Part shown: positions 50,371 through 61,849 of the stretch, in pieces
Position numbering within the stretch: the stretch's first letter is position 1
Layout: each line of letters opens with the position of its first letter
DNA from: Pomphorhynchus laevis
Lineage: Eukaryota > Acanthocephala > Palaeacanthocephala > Echinorhynchida > Pomphorhynchidae
Direction of reading: 5' to 3'
Assembly (NCBI GenBank): GCA_012934845.2
Contig: WNNJ02001146.1
Coordinates: 62,001 to 126,000, forward strand
DNA: 64,000 nt
Notes under the pieces: model-generated
What the model was told of the DNA's origin: nothing
Seen by the model: only the letters and a program-made list of their open reading frames with translations
Database searches by the model: none
Translations under genes and position numbers: made by a program

Positions 50371-52833
50371 ATGGGAAGTAATCAAGGGCCTTTTTCACTA
50401 AATATCCTTCAGTGGAATTCGGGAGATGCTTCCGCCCTTAGCCTTTTATGTGGTAGAGATGTAGATGTTATAGTCTTTCAGGAGACGCGGTCTATCAGTC
50501 TTCCCCAGGATATTACTCGATTTATCCCTAACTACATCTACACCCACTTTACTCCTTACATAACCCCCTCACTCCTCTTCATCTCAAGGTCTTTTAACCT
50601 AGTGAAAAACTCCTTAAGATCATCCCTCCTATTAAACTACACTTGTCCAGCCCTATCTTGTTTAGCTATATCACTTTGTAAGAACGGTAAGCGTATAAGC
50701 ATAGCCAATGTCTATATTCGGCCAAGGAGAAATTCACAAGAACCGTGACCTCCTGGATCGAATATTGGGGAGCGGTTATGACATGTTACTTGGTGACTTC
50801 AACGACAGAACTGGTCGTTGGATTAATGCAGCACTTCGCAGAGCAAGGATCGACTATCTTATTCATAAACCACCTTCCCCCACCTTTCATTGCTCTACAA
50901 CAAATTCTCTCCTCGACATATTACTGCTACATAAGATGTGGTTGTTGAAACCCATTTGCACCGAGCAGTCGCGTCAACAACAGACCACCTCTCATGACCT
51001 AATTCGCTGGCGGCTAGAGGACGATACGTTGCTTAGAAGAAGGTTTCACTTTGACCCTATTAGAGTGGCCTTCTTTCAGGCAGCTATCCAACTCTTCCCT
51101 AGAATTGGAATTGAGAGTTTGACCGAATTTAATTCCTACCTCTCATCGCAAGCTACCGCGATCCTTTCGACTACCTATAAAGGTCGAATATACAATCCTA
51201 CTCCAACAAAGCTCAATGTCCTAGCTTAAATGTTACACCTTCCCAATCTCTCTGTTTCCGCCAGACATATCCTCTCCAATGAATATTGGAGCTCCGGATA
51301 TAGGCACCAGCTGAGCCCTTCTGGAAGATATTCAAGAATGAGAAGCTAAACCTTTCTCAGGCTTCCTTCTAGAAGATATTCAAAAATGAGAAGTTTGTTT
51401 GCTGGAAGGATAGATCCTTGGTTTGGATTGGTAGCATAGGCCTTGACAAAGTTTTAGAGCAGTAACTTTTCTTACATAATTATGGTGCCACTCAATCTCC
51501 ATAACCAATCCCGCCTTGGTGTGACTTCAGGAGTAGGGACTTATCTGTTACAGATATCCTTAACTGCTGGGGACCACTCCCGGGCACCTCCAAATTCCAC
51601 GCGCCACTTACCACTCGTGTCTGTCAGCTTTTGACATACAGTCAGAAGAAAGGAGGTCGCCATCACAATGCTATTAGCCTCCCCGTCTGACATAGCGGAC
51701 ATCAACATCAGCCGTCGAGTTTTTTACCTAAAAAGAGATTAATCACTTGTCTTAAAGATCTGCGGCCCATCTCGATTCAAAACGCCCTTATATCCATCTA
51801 CGAGAAAGCGCTTGCGCGTAGAATCCACGTTCATTCATGTAGACGTAATTTGATCCCACCGAGTTTTCATGGGTTTGTCAAAGGGCGCTTGGTCTATTCA
51901 GCAATTGGTGAAGTGCATCAGTTTTGGCAGGATAATAGTCATCAGCTTGCTGTGGCTGTTTTTCTTGATTTTTCAGCTTCATTTGACCGAATCTTCATTC
52001 CCTTCGTTATCTCCTCTCTCATGTCCCTCGGGGTGCCTGCGAGAATTGTTAACAGGGTGGAGATATTGTTGTACACCAAGTGGTTCTACTATGAAGACGA
52101 CCCTGATGCGCGTCAGTTCTACCCTATTATGGGTGTACCTCAAGGATCCCCACTTTCTCTTATCTTATATCTTGCTGCATCCATTGTACTATTCAAGAAT
52201 TTTAAACGTGATCAACGTCTAGTGGTATATGATGATGATACCACAGCCTTGTTCTCTGGACGCAGGTGCAAAGTTGTAATCTCTGACATCAACCGTTTCT
52301 TTTTAAGATTAAAAGATCAGTTGCCCTCATCCAATCTTATTTTAAACTCCTCTAAATCGCAGGTGGTAGTCTTTCATGGCGTTCCTACCACCAAAAAGAA
52401 ACTTAAGAGACTAGCACTCTCTGCACTCTCCTCCATTTTGCAGCATCAACCACTCCCCATCTTCACGAGTCGAGTAAAATATCCGGAGTTCACCGTTACG
52501 GTGAATTGGTCAGCGAAAGCTGACCTTGATAGACTTAAAAGTATCCTGAAGAAAGCTAGGTGGGCTCTGAAACGGGCCCAGCATCTGTCATTGAATGGGA
52601 TAACCCAAGTGCGCCTCTGGGGTACTTGGACTATCTCGAGGTTAGTCTTCTTCTCACGAGGACGTCCCCCAGAACAAAGACTAAGGTTTCTCAAGCTCCT
52701 CATCTTGAGATTACCAACCATAGTCCGCCTTGACTGGACTCTTAGGTGTGTGAGAGACCCCGAATGGTTCAGTCAGAGGGCGGCGCGCTGGTGCGGCCGA
52801 GGGGCTCAGATCCCTCTGGACCTGAGGCCGTGA
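50371..52833 (+). pseudogene. ORF2 (APE endonuclease and RT) of LINE copy B
   Basis: APE part MGSNQGPFSLNILQWNSGDA, VIVFQETRSISLPQDITRFI, then after a frameshift near 50725 MLLGDFNDRTGRWINAALRR. 51230-51849 is decayed. The RT resumes SFHGFVKGRLVYSAIGEVHQ, FLDFSASFDRIFIPF, GVPQGSPLSLILYLAASIVL, and motif C reads VYDDDTTALFSG (YADD changed to YDDD). It ends FFSRGRPPEQRLRFLKLLIL and PEWFSQRAARWCGRGAQIPL. Confidence 0.8.
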
Positions 52834-52984
52834 ATATAAGTTGAAGATTTCAAAATACACGTCGTGAACGGCTTCTATTTAAAGTTGTCTTTTGCATGTT
52901 TTTGTTTCTTAAGTTTTTATCGGTTATATAGTTATTAATAAAACCCTTATTTATTAGTCATAGTGGTTTATGCTCTTTCTGATT

Positions 52985-54245
52985 TAATTTGTAATCTCTT
53001 GACTGTTGTTAATTTTATCGGTCATTAATTGACCAATCTAATAGTGTTCCAGTTTACGTCGTTCGTTTAAATCTGATATATTGCCATAAATTATGGTTGC
53101 TTAAAATTTATGTGTAGGGTATTGCACAATGTTCTACTACACCGTCACAATTGTATTTATAATCTGTATACTCGGTATTCTTGACTTTGAGTCGGGATTT
53201 TACATCCGCTCGTTGATTTGTTAGTCGATCCTTAAGGCTCTACCCGTCTCTACTACATATTGTGTACCGCAATCTGTACAATTTGCTTGATAGATATTTC
53301 CAGTTGTTAGGCAGTCGTAGTTACCACTAATAGGGTAATTTAGACTTGTAATGGATCTTTGGAAATTCGTGCCTTATTGTATTTCTTCGTAGCATGCACA
53401 TCGAGGTGTTTTGCATTTACTTACCACGGTGAATATCGTGATGTTCAATATTGCCTTTGATGCTTTATTTTGGAGGAGACTAGCCGTTTTCTAAAGTTGC
53501 TGTTTTATTTTGGAGGATTCTAGCCTATTTCTAAAGTTGCTATTTCTAAAGTTGCTCTTGAAATATAATTTTGGTTTTATCGTTTCGACAAATTCCTGAG
53601 GCACGGTTGTGTTGTATGCGTTGTTTTGGTCTGTTGTTAGTTTCTTTAGAGCGCGATGTTAAAGATTCATTGTTTCATGTTTAAACAAATTAGCTGATGA
53701 TTTAATATTTTTGCATCTAATTGCCTCGTTGTAAATTATGTTGCGTTTAATATATGAAGGGTGACAACTTCAGCTGTGTATATAGGATGAAATCCAATTT
53801 TTATCCGTAAACTTTCGTTTCAAGTGCACCATCTATCACCATCTATTCAGTTGAATATTTAAAAATCTTGGTGGTTCGTATTGTTAAAAAGTTGTAATGT
53901 AAATTTAAGTTCACTTGATCTATTCAGTTGATGAATGAAATGTTTGAGTTCACAAGGCTCACACGGGATAATGATTAGAACTTTATCAATATACCTAATC
54001 ATCAGCTTTGGCTTGATGACCATTTCAGAAATAAATGTCTCTTTTATATCCGCTACGTATAATTTGGCATAGACTGGGCAACCGATGTACCCATAGCGGT
54101 ACCTTTTATCTGATGATAGAAGGAACTATCACATTCAAAGTAGATATTCTCCAATACTAATTTGAGAAGTTTGACAAAAGTATTTATTCGATGATCTTCC
54201 TATGCTACTTTCGCCATTCTTCTATATATAGTTTAAATATATAGG
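52985..54245 (-). mobile_element. Canonical Penelope-like element fragment (RT then C-terminal GIY-YIG)
   Basis: The minus strand reads, with many stops, ENIYFECDSSFYHQIKGTAM, GTSV (motif B), KLYVADIKETFISEMVIKPK, LMIRYIDKVLIIIP (motif C, YIDD changed to YIDK), ELKHFIHQLNR, then a linker and SITSLNYPISGNYDCLTTGN, IYQANCTDCGTQYVVETGRA, which is a GIY..YIG nuclease start with a zinc-type C..C pair. RT precedes the nuclease, the canonical order, unlike the copy at 19.9 kb. 5'-truncated at ~54245, where a CR1-like fragment begins on the other strand. Confidence 0.72.
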
Positions 54246-54982
54246 TTGATGTCGTCTTCATTGATTTGTCCAAAGCTTTTGATCAGGTCGTTCATCCAAT
54301 TTTACTGTGGAAACTTGGAAATTACGGATTCTCAAACCACGTTTGTCTCTGGATACGTGAATTCTTGAGTAGACGTTCCCTTGCTGTGCGAGTTGGTGAG
54401 TCTCTTTCTGAATGGTTTTATCTCACTCAAGGTGTTCCACAAGGCTGTATCCTTAGTTTCACTTTGTTTAATATCTACATCAACGAAATCGCTGAAAATG
54501 TTACATGCCAGTGCCTATTATACGCCGATGACATAAAACTGTGGTGCCCATTATTTCGTGGTTGTTATAGCTCTCCCCTACTACAATCAGATTTGGATAA
54601 AGTTAGTAGTTGGTGTTCATCACACGGCTTAGTAATCAATGTTAGTAAATGTCGACATATGAGAATTGGTCAATCCCGATTACCTTCCCCTTCTTATCAA
54701 TTCAGCTCAATAGTTATCGAATCAGTAAATCACTTTACTGATCTAGGTGTTGTTATCTCCTCCAATTTAAAATCTCGTCTTCATTCTTCTGCGATTATTG
54801 CAAAATTTTATAGAATTTTAGGATTTCTTCATCGAAACGTTAGACGACTTGAGCCAAAGGCTTTACGCATTGTATATTCGAGTCTCTTAAAATCATATGC
54901 TCTATGCATCTCACGCGACACACCTGACGTAAACCAAAAGATGGCTTTATTTGACAATCTAGAACAAACAAAACGTGTATAG
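54246..54982 (+). pseudogene. CR1-like LINE RT fragment (motif A to thumb)
   Basis: Open for ~240 codons: VDVVFIDLSKAFDQVVHPIL (motif A), WFYLTQGVPQGCILSFTLFN (motif B), QCLLYADDIKLWC (motif C), GLVINVSKCRHMRIGQS, NHFTDLGVVISSNLKSRLHS and RLEPKALRIVYSSLLKSYAL. It is cut at both ends, by the Penelope-like fragment on the left and the LTR fragment on the right. RT catalytic residues are intact. It is not the same copy as the fragment at 57.9 kb because the two overlap in motif C. Confidence 0.82.
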
Positions 54983-57895
54983 TTATAATTTCATATTATT
55001 TTCATCCACTATGTAATCGTTGAAACGGCTTGGAATTTTACGTAAGCGTTGGCTACGCCAGACCCGTGGACGTTGTTGATTTCTGACCGGTTCGCTGACC
55101 ATTGTTTGTTGATAGTCATCAGAATGTTTTGGTTCACTCACTGTCTTGTCCGCTTCCCCTTTCGTCTGGTTTTGATCAATCTGTGGCTCGCTTTGGGTGT
55201 TGTCTCCTGATACATTGTAATTGGTCGCTTTGGTTGGTTCCGTAGTCCGTGTGTATGTTGTCTCTGAGTTTGACTCGTTAGATATATCTGGAAACGGTGT
55301 GTAATCATCAGCGTAAGGAGCCAGATGCTTCAACGATACGGTTGTTTCTCGTTCATCGTCGAATCTGATAGAAGCTCTGGATGGATCACATCTCAGAAGT
55401 TCCACGACCTGTACTTGAGGATCATATTTGCTAGAGCGAACATGCTGTTTTAATAGAACTTTGCCAGGCGTAAGTATAAAGTTGGTAACGCCTTCTCTGT
55501 GCAAGATCTGCTCTCAAAACGAAAGAACCCCTCATGAGGAGTACAATTCGTCGAAATGCAAAGCAATGATCTTACTGAATGTAGTGCAGCTGGTAGAGAT
55601 GATTCCCACATCGGGATTGGTCTATTATAAGAGTCTAAATCGAGCTCAATAGTCTTCCAGATTATACCGTTGTACTTTTTGACCTGGCCATTACATGTCG
55701 GATTGTATGGACAGATTCGACTTGATGATATTCCTAATCGATTTAAATAATCGCTGAACTCTCTCGCAACCAATGCTGGACCACGATCAGAGTGAATCAT
55801 TGCGGGCATTCCAAACATGAAGAATAATTTCTCAAGACATGCGATGACTGTTGATGTCGTCATGTTAGAACATGGAAAGGCGAATGGAAACCTCGAGAAC
55901 TCGTCAATTACGACCAAGATATAACGGTTGCGTGTTGATGATGGAACCGGTTCTTTGAAATCTAGTGATAAGCGCTCGAATGGTTGACATGCTTTTATTA
56001 AGGCGTGATCGTTTGGCTTGAAGAATCTTGGTTTAAGCAGAGAGCAAACACCATAATTTTTGACGATGTTGATGTCCTCGACAGTACATGGAATATTTCG
56101 ACTACGGATAAAGTGGTACAACCTCGTCACTCCTGGATGGCATAATGATTGGTGCAGAAACTTAGTATGGGTCAACACATTGTTGCTGGTCAATCCACAA
56201 TATTGTCGAAACAATGCATCAGCGACTGTATTGTCTTTCCCCGGCCGATTGAAAATTTCATATTGATACGGGGCCAACCCAATGCGCCATCTTACAAGTT
56301 TCTCATTCTTTATAGTGCTTTTGTGTCGGTCGTTGAATATGAACGAAACACTCGCTTGGTCTGTAATCAGTTAAAATTTTTGACCCAGCAAATAATGTCG
56401 CCAATATTTGAGGCATTCAACGATCGCAAAGGCCTCTTTTTCAACTGATGAATATGTCTTGGTAACCCCCTGTAATGTTTTCGAAAAGAAAGCAAGCGGG
56501 TGTCCATCTTGAGAGAGTACTCCGTCAATGGCATTCTTTGATGCATCCGTCTCGGCAATGATCATTTTCGACTCGTCGAATACTTTCAGGACAGCTTCCG
56601 CGATCTCTTGTTTGATTGAGTTGAATGCATTTGCTGCATTTGTAGCCAGGGGGAATTCGTGCACGTCTAGAAGAGGGTGGATCTTCTCTGAAAAGTTTGA
56701 TATCCACCTGGAATAATAAGCACACATGCCGAGAATCCTTTTAACATTCCGAGGCTGTTCCATGGTTGTAATAGCTTTTGTTCTATCAGGGTCGGGTCGT
56801 ATGTTATTGTGTGTTACCAGGTAGCCGAGCAAGCAAATCGACGTGATACCGTACTTACATTTACTTTCGTTCAAGGTTAGTCCATACTTAACAGTAGTAT
56901 CTTTGAATAGACGTAGGTTCACATCGTGGTCGCCTTTATCTGTACCGCATACGACAATATCATCCAAATATGCAAATGTACCCCTCAGCGATTCGGTTTC
57001 TATCATATTAACTATGATTCTATGAAAGACGGCAGGGGCATTTGTCAGTACAAATGGAACCCGGTTAACACTTCTCTGGCGGTGTAACACTTCTCTGACT
57101 CTCGCATTGGCACTTGGTAATACGCGGACGTCAAATCAATCCGGCTGAAGAAGGTACACGTAGCGATACGTTCAATAGTACTGTCAATCCTGGGAAGTGG
57201 ATATGCATATAGTTCAGTGAACTTATTAATTGCCATCGAATAATCCACCACAAGTCTTTGCTTCCCTAATGGATTTGAAACTACCACTACTTGCGCTCGC
57301 CAGGGTGACTGACTGTGACGAATAATTCCTTAGCGCAATAATCTCTGAACTTCACGATCGATGAAATCGGAATGCAAGCGGCTGTACTTCCTTGATTGGA
57401 CAGCAATTGGGCGACAACCTGGTGAGAGCGTGTTAAATAAACTCGGCTCTTCTATCCTCATGGAATCTAATGCAGCTATGGTCAACGTTGGAGTATGAAA
57501 ACTGAGGGATAGTGTCACAGTTTTGAATCCGGATAGAAAGGAATGTCCCAAAATGACATCACAACACACGCATGGAAGGCATAGAAACTTAACTTCATGA
57601 TACGTTCGTCCTTGAATCATCGCATTTGCAAAGCAATATTTCTTAATAGTAGACGATTTGTCTGTGTCGACCATCGTTATGACATTGTGACATGAATGTG
57701 TAGTCAATCTCAACCTCTTTGCAACTTAAGCATGTATTAAATTCGTCGAACTCCCTGTGTCAATCAACACTCTCATATTATGATCATTTACCTTAATGTT
57801 TACGATCGAACGTCTTAGGTCGTTATTTATACTAGCGAGCATGGCGCCAACAGCCTCAAACTCCGAATTCAGTCATTGCGTTAACACGAGGACGT
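54983..57895 (-). mobile_element. Ty3/gypsy LTR-element pol fragment (fossil)
   Basis: Order on the minus strand: protease (VLIDTGSSTNLIHA, ~57.76 kb), RT (LVVDYSMAINKF.., FFSRIDLTSAYYQVPM, 57.3-56.9 kb), RNase H (IIAETDASKNAIDGVLSQDG, ~56.55 kb), integrase (FLHQSLCHPGVTRLYHFIRS, LSLDFKEPVPSSTRN, IHSDRGPALVAREFSDYLNR, 56.2-55.45 kb) and a variable acidic tail with a basic end (RVWRSQRLRKIPSRF). It is related to but clearly distinct from the element at 22.7 kb. No LTR and no gag remain; both edges are cut. It is broken in several places and older than the 22.7 kb copy. Confidence 0.85.
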
Positions 57896-58921
57896 TTGGA
57901 TGACTTACACATTACAGGCCCCTTGTTGTATAACATATTTATAAATCAGACTTTGGATTTAATTGAGGATTGTAGTGTTTTAGCTTTTGCCGATGATGTA
58001 AAGGTATGGAAATTGATTAAAACCAACAAGGATCGAAATGACTTTCAAAATATCCTAAACATTGTTTATCGATGGTCTTTAAACACTGGAATTGTATTGA
58101 ATATTAAAAAGTGTGCACATATGAGATTAGGTCATAGCAATGTGAGTCAAGAATATTTTATTGGCGATGAGTTTGTTGTTTCCACGCAGTCCATTCTGGA
58201 TCTTGGTATAATTGTTCAAAACAATCTGAAAACACGTGCTAACACTGATAGGATTTGTAACGCAGCAAGAAGAATGACCTATATTGTCAAAAATTGCTTT
58301 AAAGATTTATCTCCCGTTTGTGTTGTGCGTTTATATAATGCTCTTATAAGACCGATATTAGAATATGTGTCGCCAGTAGTCTTTCCGTGTACGCGTACAG
58401 AACTTGATCAATTAGAGCGCATACTTCGACGGTTTACGAAATTATGTCCTCAGGTACGATATCTTCCCTATGAGGCACGAATAAAAAGTTTGAATATGCC
58501 GACAGTGCGTGAAAGGTTCCTTCTTTTCGACCTTCTAGCTATGTATCGACTAGTTAATAAAGATGAAAATTTTCCAGCAAATAGAGTTGAACTCAATGAA
58601 CGGGATGGACGTAGAGGGCACTCGAAAGTACTAGTAGTACATGAGCACGGAAAATACCCTCGTCATTTCCGACTGTCTCATCGAGCGGTGAATATTTCGA
58701 ATCGTCTTCCAGTTGATGTCGTTGCTGTGCATACAATCAATGAATTTAAATCCAATATAAAGAACTGGATTCGAAATGAGAACGAATGGTGGTTGCTGCA
58801 GTACCCATGGTTCTGATATATATACTAAATGATTTTTTTGATTTTTTTTCTTGTATTAATTTGTTTTTTTTGTGAGTGGTCAAAACAGCCTTATGGCTAT
58901 AACCTGTAGTAATAATAATAC
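57896..58921 (+). mobile_element. 5'-truncated CR1-like LINE
   Basis: Open for 306 codons to TGA at 58816, then a short 3' region (gtcaaaacagccttatggct) ending in an ATA repeat (taataataatac). RT pieces: PLLYNIFINQTLDLIEDCSV, LAFADDVKVWKLI (motif C), NTGIVLNIKKCAHMRLGHSN, LDLGIIVQNNLKTRANTDRI, RPILEYVSPVVFPCTRTELD and FRLSHRAVNISNRLPVDVV. Being open to the end it is one of the better-preserved copies, but it lacks APE and motif A. Its 5' edge lies directly against the LTR fragment. Confidence 0.85.
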
Positions 58922-59500
58922 ATCGGTCATGATATCAGTCGCAATAAATAATAAATTATAATAAATATATACCTTTGTTATTGTCGATACTCATGTAAAG
59001 CGATTCGACATCATGAGTTGCAATTGTGTAGTGTTATCAAGTTTTAAGTTACTGAGTTGACGTAGACTGTCATCTGTGTTACCACATGTGATTTTACATC
59101 CTTAAGTAAACATTTTGATTTCTGATTAAGACACTTCGGCAGATGCTCTGTAGGCATCTGCCGAAGTATCAACTACAGTTGGAAAATATCGGTCTGCTCA
59201 GTAGACAATTGTTTATTATATAGACAATTATTTTAATACTGGTTAGAACAAGTTAATATTACATTTGTATAATATAATATTAACTTTATTATATTTGTTT
59301 AATACAAATATAATACTGGTTAAAACAATTGTCTTAGTTATAATAAATACTTAAATTGTTTCAGATTTTTCGCTAGCGTCGCTCGCGGACAGAAGAAAAG
59401 TACAAATTTTTCAGACTATCATGACCATGACGCATCTCAAGACTTATGACAGCTACGAAGACAGCTACGAAAACAAATACACCTATAAATACAGCTACGA
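58922..59500. other. AT-rich spacer with a 15-bp hairpin
   Basis: 59133-59146 (acttcggcagatgc) pairs perfectly with 59154-59167 (gcatctgccgaagt). 59245-59330 repeats ttatatttg/caaatataa inverted motifs. No gene was recognised. Confidence 0.45.
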
Positions 59501-59504
59501 AGAA

Positions 59505-59990
59505 AGCTATGACCGACACCAACTATGCTAAACTGCAAGTACAGTTCTCGAAACACGACTGCAACGTCTGGACCACAATCGCCTTCGGCAACAGTAAGTC
59601 TGAAGAAGACTTTATGTTGTAAGTCTTAAATCCTATAGTCAATATACTATGTGTCTCTTGTACAAACAAACTAATCCGCAACCTCTCCTCTATATCAATC
59701 ACCAACCTCTTCTCTCTTGTTCATGAGGATAGCCCATCATTTTTCAACGGCATGTCTCCTGTCGCATTCATCCGCCAAAATAAATCTTCTCAGTATTATC
59801 CTTCTCAGCCAACTCTCCTGAAAATTGTATTCAAGCATCGCTCACGCGTCCTCTGTCCTCTCCCAATGATTTAAACTCATCGCTTTATCAGCCACTCGAA
59901 TTTTCCCCGATCGCACCCCTTTCGAAATCGCTCAACTCTCTTTTGCCCGCATCGAAAAACGCCTACGATGGAAAACGGCGAAATGTTTAA
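59505..59990 (+). mobile_element. Fragment of the LINE subfamily also seen at 34.5-35.5 kb
   Basis: gaccgacaccaactatgcta, cgtctggaccacaatcgcct and aagtctgaagaagactt parallel 34500-34610. 59755-59990 (cctgtcgcattcatccgc.., ttcaagcatcgctcacgcgt, cccatcgaaaaacgcc-like end) parallels 35160-35390. The intervening part is deleted relative to 34.5 kb. 59430-59510 repeats acagctacgaa four times. Confidence 0.65.
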
Positions 59991-60085
59991 ATGTACATAA
60001 ATACACATTTAAATGTACATTTAAATATACATTTAAATGCACATATAAATGTATATATGTACGTATATATTTAAACATTTAAGCA
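59991..60085. repeat. acatttaaatgt-rich microsatellite at the Penelope-like 5' edge
   Basis: Repeated acatttaaatgt/tacatttaaat units run straight into the Penelope-like coding sequence (tttaaatgtacattaaaacc). The family is reported to favour microsatellite targets. Confidence 0.6.
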
Positions 60086-61040
60086 TTTAAATTTTTAAAT
60101 GTTTAAATGTACATTAAAACCACTTTCTGTCTATATGAATAAAATACTTAAAGTAATTAAAGCACACTTTAAAAAATATTGCAAGGTAATCGAAATTAAT
60201 ACTGGTATAAAACACTATTTCAGTATTAATTCTACAAAAGAATTTTTAGAACAGACAAAAGGAATAAATTTTCAAAATATAAATACATACGATTTTAGTA
60301 CGCTTTATACAAATCTAGATTTAGTAGATATTAAAGAAGCGTTAGTAAAATTAATTAATCTTATATTCGGAAAAAGATATACATATATATGTTATAATAA
60401 TTATAACGCCTATCTAACAAAAATTAAACCATCAAATAAATATAAATATATGGATAAAATTGAATTAATAGAATCCTTAAATATTTTGATAAATCAAAAC
60501 TATTTAAAGGTAGGTACATCTATATTTATACAAGTTAATGGTGTTACAATGGGAGGTAATAGTATCCCAATTATAGCTGACTTTTGTTAAGCTTTATAGA
60601 ATATGAATTTGTTCATAACTGTGTAAAAACTAAATCTAAACTATATAAATATATGAAATATATGTTTCGATACGTCAATGATATCTGTATATTTAATTCT
60701 AACAAGTTTTATTCAATTAATGAAAAAATTTATCCAGAAAGCCTTATTCTTAACAAAACCAATATTAATGATAAAGAAGGTGTATATCTAGATATGAACA
60801 TTAAATTAACATTAACTAAAACTACTATTAATTTATATCGTAAAGATGACATATTTAAATTTATAAGAAACATATTTTTGCATGAGTATTCATGCATACC
60901 ATATAATATAAAATGTAATACGTAAAATAATGAAATTTTAAGAATTGCAACAATTTGTAACGATATTGGTTTTTTTTCAAAATCATTTAAATAATTTAAT
61001 AGATACATATTTTAAACTAGGTTACTATAAAAATAACATC
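60086..61040 (+). mobile_element. Penelope-like RT copy (Naiad-type), RT core to 3' end
   Basis: The longest RT core in the window: MNKILKVIKAHFKKYCKVIE, INFQNINTYDFSTLYTNLDL (motif A), KLINLIFGKRYTYICYNNYN, VNGVTMGGNSIPIIADF (motif B), then after a one-base slip near 60585 SFIEYEFVHNCVKTKSKLYK, YMFRYVNDICIFNSN (motif C, YIDD changed to YVND), KIYPESLILNKTNINDKEGV and YLDMNIKLTLTKTTINLYRK. The 3' untranslated end (to ~61040) is the reference used for the reverse copy at 22.4 kb. 5'-truncated; the motif C change predicts an inactive RT. Confidence 0.8.
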
Positions 61041-61064
61041 AAGCAGAAAATAGTAAAATAGGCC

Positions 61065-61805
61065 TGTTAATTGTGGCGTTCCCCAAGGTACAGTCCTTGA
61101 TCCCTTGCGTTTCATTATATTTTCAAATGATTTGCTCTTACGCATAAATATTCCCTTGCTTGACATTTGTTGACGATGTGAAAGTCTGGTGCGATAGAAT
61201 TTCCGACCCACAGGGCTAGCGGCTACATCATGATCTTCACACGATGTACAACTGGAGTACTGCTGCCGGTATACTCATGAATGTAGACAAATGTGCCCAT
61301 ATGTAGCTTTGCAACGGTACACCTGATCGTTACTTTTATTTATGATGTCAGAAGCTTTACATTATATCTGAGCACATAGACCTTGGAATCATTTTGAATA
61401 ACGATATCAAGACTCGACCGAATACCGATTATATTCATGGTAAAGCAATGAAGTCTCTGTATTGTATAAAGAATACATTTGCTAAGCTTAAGCGGAAACT
61501 ATTTAAGCATCTGTATTGCGCCTTAGTCCGCCCGCACGTGGAATCCTACATCACGACATGGTGAAGTCATGACTGTGAGTAGGCTTTCCCATCACTCATT
61601 GAATATTTGGAATTTGTTACCTGAGGACCTTGCTAATGCTGCTAGCTATTACCACTTCAAAAAGCTGCTGTTGAAGTGGATTGTCAATTCCGGTTTGAAG
61701 GCGTAGATCTATTTAAATATTTGATGTTTTGAAAAAAATTGTGAGCAGTTGAAACAGCCATTTGCGGCCAGCCATTTGCGGCTAGTAACCTACAAAAAAG
61801 TTTGA
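61065..61805 (+). mobile_element. 5'-truncated CR1-like LINE, decayed
   Basis: Starts at motif B (VNCGVPQGTVLDPLRF-like), then FVDDVKVWCDRISDPQG (motif C, a slip just before it), AAGILMNVDKCAHM, ISEHIDLGIILNNDIKTRPN, TDYIHGKAMKSLYCIKNTFA. A deletion follows at RPHVESY. The 3' part (HHSLNIWNLLPEDLANAA-like, FKKLLLKWIVN) ends in the gcagttgaaacagccatttg tail with an internal duplication of cagccatttgcggc. Confidence 0.75.
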
Positions 61806-61849
61806 GATAAATAACATACAAAATAATATACATACAACTTAATACAAGC

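Larger units (their letters stand above)
49047..52960 (+). mobile_element. I/R1-like LINE copy B, 3.9 kb, more decayed
   Basis: Same layout as copy A. The leader shares ttagcatctcggagctttca with copy A (aatttcggagctatcaa); ORF1 is at about 49282-50336 and ORF2 at 50371-52833. The 3' region ends ttattaataaaaccctta near 52955 and is quite unlike the 3' region of copy A, so A and B are separate subfamilies. Copy B's region 51230-51850 is heavily decayed, with small duplications (cttctggaagatattcaaga). Confidence 0.82.
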
